Source: Grifola frondosa (lineage: Eukaryota > Basidiomycota > Agaricomycetes > Polyporales > Grifolaceae). From it: a stretch of DNA of 64,000 nt. The DNA is taken from assembly GCA_001683735.1 (NCBI GenBank), contig LUGG01000013.1:248001-312000 (forward strand). Direction: 5' to 3'. Under the pieces are notes generated by a model. The model was given only the letters and a program-made list of their open reading frames with translations, searched no databases and was not told the origin of the DNA. Numbering within the stretch: position 1 is the first letter of the stretch; each line of letters starts with the position of its first letter. Both the position numbers and the translations under genes were made by a program. Positions 46,839 through 57,339 of this stretch are shown here, piece by piece.

Positions 46839-49800
46839 TCAACCGGTGAAGATTCGTGCCACTAGATACATTGTCGAGCCAAGGAAGCGCTACGCAGTAC
46901 GTCGTCAGAAGCGAACCATCCCGGTATTTGAACGAAGACGTACCACAGTACTTGTTATGGCGACAAAAGCGAGGATGAATGTCATGTAGGCCTTCGTCAG
47001 GCTGAACTGAGCGTCGCCACTAAAGGTGCTAGATACATCACCACCACTCAGTATCGCTACAAGCAATACGCCCTGATACAACGGCATGTGAGTCACGAAA
47101 TGGACACAAACAAGTGCTGTCTCACATTAGAGAGAACCCAGGCTAGTAGGACCTACATATAAAAACGGGTGAGACGGGATATTGACTGTGATTAAAAGGG
47201 CCATACATTGGTGCGGACGTTGGCGTAGTAGTCCTTTGCTGCTTGTTCCTTTTCAGCAACACTCAGACCATTGGTTGCTCTCGCTCTCGCTAGTGGTTTT
47301 CTGTTCTTCATATTGTCGAGAGCCTCTTCATATATGCTGTTGACGTCTGCGGCATCCGTCAATACTTCAAGATCAACTTGTGAGTTGCTGTTTTGCATGA
47401 CCGCGCCGAGATCTGTTTCGACATCAGTGTCCTGCTTTGTACCCCACGAAATCTGGCACAGAAGCTGTCAGATCTTGTGTATAGGATACTTTAATAGGTT
47501 CTCACATCATCGAGGTTCGAGAATGCATAACTGCAAATAGGAACTATTAGAGGAGGCCCACAATCAGGCAGGACGGGAGAAACTTACATTTGCAAGATGT
47601 TCACATATGTAGGAGCGAGAAGCAGGTACGGGACGAAGCTCGTAAATAGGTGCCATGGATCGAATGCGAGTATGCTGGCAAATGTGTAAACTATTCTTAT
47701 TTAAGCAATGCATATGAGATGTGGAAGTTACGGAGCTCACCTCCGTACGTGGCCGTGATACTGAATAACATAATGCGGTATGCCTCGCCACCTTGGTCTG
47801 CTGCCTGCACAGAACATAAAACGGCACATGCAAGCATGTATGCTGTCAAGATTGCAAACATGAATGTGGAGATTTTGTATTTCCACTTTGACCTAGAAGC
47901 AAATGGTCAATGCTGGGATCTAAGTTGCAATTCATAGAAAACTCACGCCTTAGGTTTGTTGCCCATCGAGAAGAGAAAGCAAGCGACAATAAGACCCGCC
48001 ATCAAAAACTAAATCGATCATGAGCTGACTGGAATTTTTATGGGAACACTGGGACTTACGTGAACAATCGAGTTGAAATACTTGATTCCGGGCACCTTGA
48101 AGGATGGGCTCTCAAGGGAGGACGTGAGAATAATCTATCCAATGCCTTCCATTAGCTGGTTTTGCGAGAAGGAGCCTAGCTTCACTTCACAGTTACTTAC
48201 GAAAAATAGATAGAAATTTCCCTATAGGTTGAAATAAGATTAATCCCAAGACGAAAGTGATCTACGTACTATAGCAAACCAAGCTGCGATGAGATTGATG
48301 ATGTTGTATATGGTCTCTACTACCAACACTGTCTTTCGGCTGGTGCTGTGCCCTGACCTGAGGATCTGGCCGAGATGTGCTATGGCGTACGTGGCCGCAA
48401 AAAAGGAACCATTCAGCCATCGCCTTCGTTGGCTGATGAACTCTGGCAATGCATCTGGAACATCAGTCTCCGCGATTGCGCTCTTGACATACTTAAGAAC
48501 CCTGTTAAGCCTTGAATATTATTGTGAGTTGGGATAGAATGAATGCAGCATTCGTACCAGTTAGAATTTGCCTTGGCGACTAATTCAAAACACAAAATTC
48601 GCTGTATGTGCCCTGTGTGAGGTATGCATGTCGGATGAGAGTGTATATATTGCGTACATCCTCAGCCAGGTCTATTCCAAATTATTGTCATTCCTCCATC
48701 GTCAAGGAGATGATACAGATCACTCACACATGTTCGACGTGAATATATCAGTGTCTCGACCGTGTAGAACCTCTCCTTTGAAGTAAGAGGCCAAGGGACC
48801 TCGGCCATACTTGTCGTTCTGCAGTGCGATATATCTAATTGATGGTGAGACATCATATAGATGTGTACACACAAACATTAAGATTCACCGATAGGCAGAA
48901 AATGCACCGGGCTGGAGAAAATGAACCAATTCTGAGTGTAATAATCACAACTAATTAGCTGAACACTCACCAGCACACTGATATAGCCGAACAGTGACTC
49001 TGTCGGTTTGTCTAAAACGTTGGCGATTTTGTACTCAAAGTTCTGTGCAGCAACTGCGATGTCGTATTATGTCAATATGATATGAAGCAAACTTAACGCA
49101 GGATGAGGAACAGACCGAGGGGATTCAATAAGCCAGACCACCGCTTGCCCTTGTACGCGGCGATCTCACCGCAAGCACCTGCCACATTGGAGTTGACATC
49201 AAACGCTTTCCACAGGTGGTAGATACTTTTCTTCTCAGGACGAGTGCCTACATCTAATAGTACACATACGTTTGGCTAGATGACAGGATGCAGGTCAGTA
49301 TCGTCAACATGCGGTGCACGAATATCATATACCTGTAGCATAGACCCAAAAGCATTGAAGAACCACCGGTGGCTATTAATCTTCTTTTGATTCTTTTCTT
49401 TCATACAGAATATAATTTGGGTGGGCACAATTCCCTTGTCGGGGTACTTGAAGTGGAGGTCTGAGTCGAGACCGAAAGAGGTCGTGTACTCGAAGAGATG
49501 TGCCGTTACTGATTTGTTGTTCACCATGTTCTTCATGTGGTCTCCTGGCTGGTAGACACCGAGAAGAGTTAGACAGTCGAGGACACGCGGATGCACCTTC
49601 TTGCGCCCGTCCGCAACGATGCATACAACCACCTTAACCAAAAAATCAGCATAACATTCAATGCGTGCTGGATGCATAACACCTTCTTCCACGCGTCCTG
49701 TCCCCAAATCCGAGAGTTCTTCCTTGAACAAAGATGGGAGATATTCTGCATGACGCCGTACATTGTCCTGCAAAACAGAACTTCATCCTCCTATTGCAAA

Positions 49801-51179
49801 TTAAAAATCAGGGCATGCCTAACCCAATCAAGTACAACAGCTACTTACATTGTACATCGTAATGACAATGAATAACTCTGTTGTTCTCCCGCTCTCGTTC
49901 TGTCTCAAGAAGAACCCTCTCTTCTCGAAGTCGTCGGGATCGCACGTCACCGCAGTATATCGCGTCTTCATCATCTCAGGTTCTCCCCTCCTAGGCAGCA
50001 CTAACTTCGGCGGAACATCTAGGTCAAGGACGAGGTTACCATTGGTCAGCTGTACGCGCTTCTTCGTCTTATGTCGACGAAGCACGCGACCTGCAGGCGC
50101 AGGTCCAAAGTGACGAGTCGCGACGGGAGTTTCGGGCTCTGGGTAGGGCGAGGATGCACCGGTGGACAGTGATGACTTTTCAGGATCGCGCTCGTAGGAA
50201 TACATTCCACCTGCGTGAAGGAAAGGAGCCTGATAGGCAACGTCTTGGCCCTGCTCTTGTCTGAATGAATCTTTCTCGTAGTCCGAAAGCTGCGACTGTC
50301 GGTGAGGAGAATGTCCGGTGTAATGAATACTTTCGTTCTCCACGATATGGTAGTCCTCATCATCCACAGCTGGGGTGGGCGACCGTGACCTCGGAGGGCG
50401 ATATGATGCACGTGAATGTGTACCCGATGCATAGGCTTCAGTATCATATCTGAAGTGATCCATGGAGCTATGATCGTCAGAATATGCTACCGCGGATGGT
50501 AGATAACTATGGCCTGTAGCGTTTGAATGCACTGAAATGGGGGGAGAGCATCATAAGCCGATGTGGGTCTTGACGGAGCCTGAAAAGATTTCTGGTCGTC
50601 TCCATACATATATTCATGAGGATAGTAGACCTCGGTTTGCGATGGTTTCTGGTCAGGCGGATAAGAGCGGAATGCAGAGTTTCGAGGATCTGCGAATGGG
50701 TCCTCATTGCTCTGAGAATGTAGACCCTCCCAGTCTAGAGGTTCCCCGGAGTTTATAGTAGGCAAAGGGGAGTAATCAGTGGATTGTCGCAACAACAGCG
50801 TGTGATCGGTGAGCTTGTGATATGTCTGCCCTTGATCTACTACCGTAGATCCAGAGGACATGCTCTGGCGAGCTATAGACTCTCCATCTCCACGGAGAGA
50901 ACCTTCCTCAGAAACCTCGGGAACAGGTGGTAAAGAAGGATTACGAAGTGGTGAGGTTCTTGTAGTAAATCGTTGCTGCACTTCGGAAATGGCTTGGTCT
51001 ATCTTGTCGTAGTCAAAACTGGAATCCATCGAAGGCATAGCAGAGTCCGTTAGGGTATATCGTCGGATAGATGGTTGAATAAACGGGGCGCCCTCCGCTG
51101 GTGAAATCTCATGCGAGCTGTTATCGGGTGCATTTCGCGCGTTGCTGGAAGATGGGACAGGTTTTCGTCGTGCGGCCAT
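46839..51179 (-). CDS. Chitin synthase (CHS1-type division, with long N-terminal tail)
   Basis: This plasma-membrane GT2 enzyme polymerises UDP-GlcNAc into cell-wall chitin. The first 350-400 residues are disordered and Ser/Pro/Tyr-rich ([20 protein letters not shown] start). The Chitin_synth_1N region follows, with [20 protein letters not shown] and ETELF-like [12 protein letters not shown]. The catalytic core has [73 protein letters not shown] and QRRRWLNGS (about 48415-48432). Several membrane helices and [20 protein letters not shown] finish the protein at TGA 46839-46841. There are at least 12 introns. The frame breaks at a six-G run (50539-50544) between DALPP and [11 protein letters not shown]. 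Motif spacing fits classes I-III. Confidence 0.93.
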
Positions 51180-51539
51180 GGTATGAAGGTCGTATATAGA
51201 GAGGAACGCCAGAGAGCACGTAAACAAAATGACGCGTGGTCGTGATGGTCGTCGTCAGTGCGTATCAGTACAGACGCGCTTATGGACGAAGTTCGAAGTC
51301 GAACCGCGTTATTAGTCCAGCACGCGTCGCGTCGCGATCACGTGCTATTCTGGCGCGCTGGTGGCAACACGCCGTGGTCCATTAATGTCGCTCAAGTACT
51401 TAATAGACAGCTAGATGTTGTCTCAGATCGATACCGCGTGAGAAAACTGGGTAAAACCATGCACAAGAAATGGAGTATTTAGTACAGTTAGAAGAATATC
51501 AATAAGAATAATGAAATGCGACAAAAGGCCTTATAAGCG
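51180..51539. promoter_or_regulatory. Promoter region of chitin synthase, with two ACGCGT boxes
   Basis: About 360 bp lie between the CHS start codon (51179) and the stop codon of the next minus-strand gene. ACGCGT hexamers occur at 51232-51237 and 51322-51327. A TATATA stretch lies near 51193-51198, very close to the ATG. No gene is seen. Confidence 0.4.
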
Positions 51540-54500
51540 TTACCCACCCTGACGCAGCTGCTTGTTCCTCATCTGCCCAGTTCTCATCAATATCCGCATC
51601 ATCCCGTCCCAGGTCACCAAAGGTGGTCCCTCTTCTTCCCGAGCCATGCCAAACGTAGGTTGACGAACACCCAGCAGAGGCGCAGACGATTGAGATGCAT
51701 TTTGTCGAGCGAGTGCCGCTCCGGTCGCAGGCACACGAGGTCCACGAGACGAGGATTCTGCCTTATGGCGATCCATAGTAGGTATCGGTTTTACAGATCC
51801 TAAATGTGACGTCGAGGGAGTTACAGCAGGCCTTTGAGGTGCTACATGATTGGGAGTGTCTTCAGTAGACTGCACAAGACGATCTTGCAATTGGCGCTCT
51901 TTACTCTTCCGCGCATGAGAATACTTCGACGACAATAACCCGCCGTGGAAGTCAACGTGCTTGACTTCATAGGGCAATCCTTGGGAAGAGATGGTCTTGA
52001 CAACATGGATCTCGGGCTTCGAATTAGTGCTCTGCAGGCCAGAGCCACCGGGCTTCATCCGTTTCTTTGATGAAGAAGATGATATTGAGCCGCTCCTACG
52101 CAAGTCAATGTGTGGGATCTTCACGACGCCTCGGCCATTGCTTTCCTTCGGGGGTAAGACGGTATCAGTAGATTTCGCGGCCTGCGCATCGTGCAACTTG
52201 GAGACGCCTGCGATTGTCGGTGCATGAGCAATGGTAGAAGATTCTGAAGTGACCTTTCGCCTTTTGATCGGCTGCTCGGGAGACAAAGGAGAGGAATTTC
52301 TTCGCTTCGCTCCCAATGGCTTGAAGACTTCCGGCTCCAACGCCTGCGTTTTCCCCTTGTCCATCCCATTACGCTCACTACGCATGAAAGCGGGCGCTGC
52401 CCAAGCCTTCGCATCATGATTGGTTAGCCGGTCCACTGACTTCGTCTGTGGACGATCGCCGTTCGCTGGTACACCACCGGAGACACCCCCGTTTTGGAGT
52501 GGAGCGGGCTTTAGAACAGCCGATCCTTCTGCAGGTCGCGCTGAAGAGCTGTCTGCAGGTCTTGAGTTGGCCTGTACTTTTGGAGATAAGCCCACGTCCA
52601 CGTCTGACTGGCGGAAGGAGTCTTCGTCTGTAAAAACATCTGGGCTGTGTGGTAAAACCGGTCCGCCGGAAGACTCTCCCTGCACATCCGCAGCGCGCGT
52701 CGATGATCTTCTGTGTTCAGGAGAATACGCATTAGGGGGATGGCCTGACTGCGATGTTTGACTTTCCAAGGGGGCAAGTTGTGAGTGAGAAAGGTAGCGA
52801 TCCACCTGTCTCTTGGTCCGTGCATCATCTGAATCCAGTTCATCCTTTCGTTGGGTCTCTACGCGAGGCACGGAGTGACTGACATCGTCAGTATCGCTGT
52901 CGGAGAGTAGCTGATCCACATCCATGTCATCGTCCTGTCTGCTTCATCTTCGTCCGTTTCATCCTCGTCATCGCCGTCAACGTCAATATCCATGGTTTCG
53001 TCGGAAATTTCTTCCTTTTCTACATCATCGGACTCAGTCTCACTGATATGTTCAACCGCTGGGTCCTCGCATGCTTGTGGGTTAATTTTTGAGTCAGAGC
53101 GTTCAGCACTCCGTGGGGAGCATACTCCGGGTGGCGACACATCCTTGCCATTTAGTTTCCTCGACTCGCGGATCTGTGGGGATGGCGGCTGGCTCCCTTG
53201 CAGCGCTGGCGTGGGCTCTTCATGGTGCGGGGAATCCACATGCGGCTCTGCTTGTCCTTGGGATTGATCTAGCCCCTGCGACTCAGACGCGTACGAAAGC
53301 GATTGCTGTGAAGGACCCTCCTGCTCCCCGTGAGATACAGCCACTTGCCCTTCGGTTTGCACCGCTATCGGAACTTCATTTCGGAGCTGAGACTGAGACA
53401 AAGCGTGTGGTTGGGATTGAGACTGCGATTGACTTTGACTCTGTCCTTCCGGACGCAGTGCATTGGGCTGTGATTGGGATGTAGACCTAGATATGTCTGA
53501 GTCGGGGACCAAGATACGACCATACCCAGAGACTTCCGGATCAGGTGAGAGGCGACTAAATCTTGGATACGGAACCCTGCGTTCTATGGGGGGCGAACTT
53601 TTCCCGGAAGCAGGCCGTTCGGATGGTTTCAGATCAGCCCCAAGACTACTCGCTTTCATGGGCGTGGTGAAGGAAGGGGGTGGAATTGAGGAAGGTGGTA
53701 AGGTGGCAGGGGGGCGTTGTGCTGGCGGAGGTGGCGAAAGATACGATGAGACAGGATTAGGAAGGTTGTCTTCACCACTGGCATCCTCATGCGCAGTTTC
53801 CTCAGAACGGTCATGAGTTTGCGGTTGTAACCTTTCGTTCTTTCCTTCAGCTCCAGCGTCGTCGTGAGTCTCAATCTCTACTATCTTCGGGCTTCCTCGT
53901 ATGGATACGGACCATTCAGAAGGGGTTCCTGGTAGTCGTGGACTTAAAATCGCAGCATCAGGAGACGATGAGAGACGATTAATCCGGGGCGATGCCGCAG
54001 GACTTGATGATAAATCTAGAGGATTCCGTTCTTTCGATAATCAACTTAGACATATCGAGTTTGATCAACTTCTGACTTACTTGGACGCGACTTCGGCTTG
54101 GCAATATTATTTGATGGTTCAACAACGATCTTTGATGGACCTGCAAGATGCTCTGTGTCATCTGGTCGATCAACTATGACAGTAATGATCGTCAGCAATG
54201 AGAAATCATGCTTTGTATCCTAACTTACCAGACAATTCGCGAAGGCGATCCAACACATCCATCGGCGGCTCAACGAACGCCATTGGCATTGATCGAATAA
54301 ACTGGTGATCATGGTGAGATGACTCTCAATACACATTATACAAGGTGGGACTGACACGCCAGCTTCTCTGTCGACCTTTTCTCCCACTAGTTTTTGCTGG
54401 AACAATTTCGGAAACAGGAGCGTCAGCCTTGTGGTCAGTGTCCAGTTTGCGAGACACAGGTTTCCGCGCAAATGGCGCATCCGTCGGGAACGGTTTGAAC

Positions 54501-55283
54501 TGTCGTTGAGCCATACAGCGCATAGAGACCTTCTTTTTCCCGAGGCCATCGGCATCCTCTCCAGCACTTTGTATTTGAGCCTGCTTCCTTAATTTCAGGA
54601 CATTTTGGTATGAAAACCCTGAGAATGTTGGGCAAACCGACAACTGTTCGAAACGAATATACATACCCACCGCCACCGTCTTGCCGTAAACCCTGAAGCC
54701 ACTCGCGAATATTCGGATCGTTAGCAATATCCGCTGGCGAGCCCCATCTCTCCTCGCCAAATCCACCTTTCAATTGGAACTGGTCCACGTCCAAGAAAAG
54801 ATAGCGCTCCGGAGTCATGCCTTTCCCATCGTGTGACGGGACACGACCAAAACACGGTCGGAAAGCCTTGATGACGACAAGTGCTGACCTATGTTCTGCA
54901 ACAGGCTTCCCACCGAAAATCGGATCTCTGCGTGTTCCATTAACACCAAGATGGTATTGAACCTCATTGGCACTTACTCCTTATATCGGCGCATGGCCTC
55001 CTCCGTGAGGCGCGCAAGTATGCAGTGTTCCTTGTCGGATAATTCGACCCAAATATTGCAGGCATCAAGGCTTCCTGGCCGCTGAGAAGTCAAGAACTGA
55101 TATGAATGGAGATGATTGTGAGAGACGCGACTACGATAAACGCTCGAAGTATGTCGCCTGCCTTCATAAGCTGGGCTTTCGCTGCCTTGGCCCTCTGCGG
55201 TACGCTGGCGAGATCCCCCCAAATGCTTCAGCAACTTCAGTCACATAATCGCGAATCCACGAGCACGGTATCGAGTCCGCCAT
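51540..55283 (-). CDS. Probable shelterin subunit of the TPP1/Tpz1 (ACD) family
   Basis: The N-terminal 190 residues look like the TPP1/Tpz1 OB fold. MADSIPCSWIRDYVTEVAEA resembles the entry strand PWIRELI of human TPP1. KAQLMKAGDILRAFI is spliced by a 54-bp intron to RPGSLDACNIWVELSDKEHC, where ELSDKEH lines up with the VSDGTH strand. ILARLTEEAMRRY follows, then ERYLFLDVDQFQLKGG, like FYLQVDRFSLL. Human TPP1 and fission yeast Tpz1 bridge Pot1 to other shelterin subunits and stimulate telomerase. The remaining 900 residues are disordered, with an SQ-rich cluster (53252-53479), an acidic patch (DGDDEDETDEDEAD) and basic segments. The C-terminus is MMRILMRTGQMRNKQLRQGG. Frame breaks occur at a six-C run (55215-55220, FGG to DLASVPQ) and near 52930. 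The family call rests on pattern resemblance only. Confidence 0.62.
53252..53479 (-). repeat. SQ-cluster low-complexity coding repeat
   Basis: Within the TPP1-like protein about 76 residues contain 12 Ser-Gln dipeptides, including five consecutive SQ pairs (QSQSQSQSQSQ). Codon use varies (TCN/AGY with CAR), so the protein repeat is not a pure DNA microsatellite. Confidence 0.8.
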
Positions 55284-55557
55284 AGCCAGGAATAAACAGA
55301 AAGTGGCCGCTCCTCAGTGCCCTGACACGAGACGCGAACTACGAGAAGTGTCACGTTGGTTGTCACGCGATCAAGCGTGACGCGACGCGATTCTTTCACA
55401 TGCCGACTGATTGGGCGCAAAAAGATTAAGTTTTGAGGACATTGCACAAACTAGATCCATATCATTCGTATCGAAGACAAACGTACACTGCACGGCAGAC
55501 GAGATGTTACACAGGGGAAATGGCTACATGGACTTCGCTGCTTCCCAAATCACACGA

Positions 55558-57118
55558 TTATGAATCCTCGAAATTACTGTCAAAAAGATAATTCGCAGCC
55601 AGCTCCTCATTCTTGTCACATGCAAAGTATGCCTCGATGACGGCCTGCCGAGGGAAACCAAGAGCTTCGAGCTAATCGGAAAACAAACCGTAAATTAAAG
55701 TCTGTGAGAGAAGGGGTGGCATACTCACACGCTGAATTGCCGCCCGCTCTTCCTCCGTGACCTGGATGACTTGCGCACCAGGAGGAATACCACCTTCTTC
55801 ATCATCTCCAAACTCAAGGTTGCCGCCCAGCAGTTGCATCAATGCCTCAGGGTTCTGCGCGAACGCCTGCGCGAGGTGCGGGTTTGACGCAGCAAGCTGC
55901 TGAATCAACGGTTGGGCCAAGGCAGGGTTCGTCTGCATAAGCTCCCGCAGTTGTTGGATCTGAGGGCTGTTTTGCAGCGCGTTCAAATCAATGGCACCCC
56001 CGGGACCGCCTGCTGCGGCACCCGCTCCTGGTACATGATGTTGGTGCTGCTGTTGCTGTTGCTGGGCGAGCTGCAGATTGAAGTGTGAGGAGAGTCGATG
56101 GTAATCAATTTCGAACTTACCTGGAACAGATTCTGTGGAGCATTTGTAGCAGGAGCAGCCTGAGCAGCAGGTGCGGGTGCAGCAGCAGCAGGCGCAGCGG
56201 CTGGTGCAGCAGGTGCGGCGGCGGCGGGAGCATTTCCAGCCACCTGGGGAGCATCAGCATGCCCTTCCAAATGCGCAGGAATACCCTGAATGTAAAAGGT
56301 GAAGGCAAGCGAAGGCATTGTCAGAACATACTAACACGACAGCATTCGATTAAGCGCACGTTGAAAAGGTATTCTACCGCACGATCGGGGTTGTTGAAGC
56401 TGGCTCTCAACGCTCGCAAAACCTGCTCTCGCTCAAAACCCATCTCGATCATGTTCTGGATCGTCGATTGAAGCACATCGCCGGACAAGAATGAGCTCAT
56501 ATCTCCGAATGCACGTTCCGTCGGCGCAGCAACTGGAGTGGCTTGAGCGGGTGTCAGGAGGGGAGCGTTCGGGGGTTGTGGGGCAGCAGCGGGTGTGGCG
56601 GCGGCAGCGGGTTCAGGTGCAGATGTAGGTGCAGGAGTGGTTTCAGTAGTGGGTGGACTGACGGGCGCGGCGGGTACAGCAGTACTCGTACTCGAAGAGG
56701 CGGCTGGAGTAGCGGGGGCAGCTTTAGGCTAAGAAACATCAGTTAGACAAATGTAGCAGTGTACAACGTATTTGTGCACCTTTGAGACCATGAGCACCAA
56801 GAAATCCTTCTCCTTGATTTCACATGATTCGACTGTCTTCCCGTCGGGCAACACCTTACCTGTGCCACAGTGAACCGCTGCTTCAGGGGAACAATGAAGA
56901 ACGTGATCGCACCAGAGTAAATTAGCTTCTGGCTCTCTGGAGTATGACCCTGGCTCTCTTGGATCTTTAGCTTTAGATCACCAACTGTGTCTGAGCCCTC
57001 CGCATCGATCTACAAAAAAAGGGAGTTCGGTAAGTCGCAATAGACCTTCGTTGCTCAGACGAGCATTCCAACATACCGAGAAGACCTTCTGCTGCAGTGT
57101 TTTGACCGTGATTTTCAT
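55558..57118 (-). CDS. RAD23: UV excision repair/proteasome shuttle protein Rad23
   Basis: The N-terminal ubiquitin-like domain begins [19 protein letters not shown] and continues [41 protein letters not shown] Pro/Ala/Thr linker leads to UBA1 ([27 protein letters not shown]). A further Ala/Pro/Gln-rich linker includes [12 protein letters not shown]. The XPC/Rad4-binding domain is [23 protein letters not shown]2 is [20 protein letters not shown], ending [13 protein letters not shown] at TAA 55558-55560. Rad23 stabilises Rad4/XPC in nucleotide excision repair and carries ubiquitylated proteins to the proteasome. Domain order and length (about 400 residues) are standard. The frame is intact across all introns. 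Confidence 0.95.
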
Positions 57119-57339
57119 TGTGATTAGATGTCAAAATTGGACGATGAAGGCTGCAACGAGAGAGTTTAGCGCTGCAGAAATGAAGACTGACGCGTCCCAG
57201 CACGTGAGGAGAGAAGCCATCCGGCGCCCGGCCGGAACCTCGGATGGCCCGGGTCTGCCACAAGCGTCCGACGCTGGACGTGCTGTTGCACGCCGACCAC
57301 TGGCTACACGACTTCCTCCTCCTCCTTCCTCCCGCTGCG
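57119..57339. promoter_or_regulatory. Compact bidirectional promoter, RAD23 / LRR gene
   Basis: The region between divergent ATGs (57118 minus, 57340 plus) is 221 bp. It has ACGCGT at 57190-57195 and CACGTG at 57201-57206, only 5 bases apart. If the LRR protein uses the in-frame codon at 57244, the region shrinks to 125 bp. Confidence 0.45.

Noticed and set aside
46366..46842. Small minus-strand frames beyond the chitin synthase stop
   Set aside because: The last chitin synthase exon ends with a good stop at 46839 after a clean splice; downstream frames have no conserved content.
53379..53460. A microsatellite in the SQ region
   Set aside because: The DNA repeat unit is degenerate; only the protein dipeptide repeats, so it was recorded as coding low complexity.
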